Origin: an uncultured Eubacteriales bacterium
Lineage (GTDB): Bacteria > Bacillota > Clostridia > Oscillospirales > Oscillospiraceae
Direction of reading: 5' to 3'
DNA: 5,273 nt
Assembly (NCBI GenBank): GCA_905201305.1
Contig: CAJKNS010000180.1
Span: 1 to 5,273 of the forward strand
The notes under the pieces were generated by a model. That model saw only the letters and a list, made by a program, of their open reading frames with translations. It was not told the DNA's origin and searched no databases. Below, piece by piece: positions 5,223 through 5,273 of this stretch (within the stretch, counting starts at the first letter, position 1; each line of letters starts with the position of its first letter). The position numbers were made by a program, and so were the translations under genes.

Positions 5223-5273
5223 GGCGCGGAAGGAGGGATTTGAACCCTCGCGCCGGTTTCCCGGCCTACTCCC
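5222..5273 (-). tRNA. tRNA with long variable arm, probably tRNA-Ser (3' part only)
   Basis: Read on the minus strand the parts are, in order: a variable-arm hairpin GCCGG-GAAA-CCGGC (5265-5252); T arm GAGGG-TTCAAAT-CCCTC (5249-5233); acceptor 3' strand CTTCCGC (5232-5226); discriminator G (5225); and encoded CCA (5224-5222). The long variable arm limits the choice to Ser, Leu, Tyr or Sec. A G discriminator and a 7-base acceptor strand favour Ser over Leu and Tyr (normally A) and over Sec (8-bp acceptor). The anticodon lies beyond the window, so the isoacceptor cannot be named. Confidence 0.82.

Noticed and set aside
5107..5273. Plus-strand open frame starting ATGGGTGTTCTG with a hydrophobic N-terminus
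   Set aside because: It runs through the terminator and antisense to the tRNA, giving the EGFEPS peptide typical of false genes over tRNAs. No ribosome binding site precedes it at a usable distance.
5222..5273. tRNA 3' end as an integration site of a mobile element
   Set aside because: No integrase and no second copy of the tRNA end are visible in the window. The downstream sequence is simply its terminator and an unrelated operon.
5222..5273. Selenocysteine tRNA
   Set aside because: It also has a long variable arm and G discriminator, but the acceptor 3' strand here reads as 7 bases, not 8. The missing 5' half prevents complete exclusion.

Overview
The window looks like a piece of a Clostridia chromosome, probably of the Oscillospirales (Ruminococcaceae) type. 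This is inferred from moderately high GC, strong GGAGG-type ribosome binding sites, a clostridial-type GlmS, and a sigma-70 family regulator paired with a DUF4179-like membrane protein. No mobile element, CRISPR array or rRNA is visible. Product names rest on motif recognition, since no search could be run.

Left part, plus strand (1-2149): the last 59 codons of glmM (phosphoglucosamine mutase), a hairpin terminator, a short promoter-bearing gap and a complete glmS (glutamine-fructose-6-phosphate aminotransferase) closed by its own hairpin terminator. GlmS makes glucosamine-6-phosphate and GlmM isomerises it to glucosamine-1-phosphate. The two genes therefore supply consecutive steps toward UDP-GlcNAc for the cell wall. 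The gap before glmS is too short for the glmS ribozyme that controls this gene in many Firmicutes.

Middle, plus strand (2167-3352): a small nitroreductase-family flavoprotein and a DUF2461-family protein, overlapping by 8 bases and so probably translationally coupled. The nitroreductase ribosome binding site follows the glmS terminator directly, leaving almost no room for a promoter between them.

Right part, minus strand (3359-5192): a two-gene regulatory operon. The first gene encodes a sigma-70 family (ECF-like) sigma factor. The second, overlapping it by ATGA, encodes a single-pass membrane protein of the DUF4179 anti-sigma type. A strong hairpin sits between the convergent DUF2461 and anti-sigma genes, with its T-rich side oriented for the minus-strand operon. 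The roughly 190-base leader before the sigma gene holds two perfect inverted repeats that no gene explains. The anti-sigma gene has a second Shine-Dalgarno-like site in front of an internal Met.

The right edge holds the 3' part of a minus-strand tRNA with a long variable arm, most likely tRNA-Ser, followed by its terminator. Most of the window is ordinary core and accessory chromosome. The least explained part is the sigma-factor leader and the alternative start of its partner.
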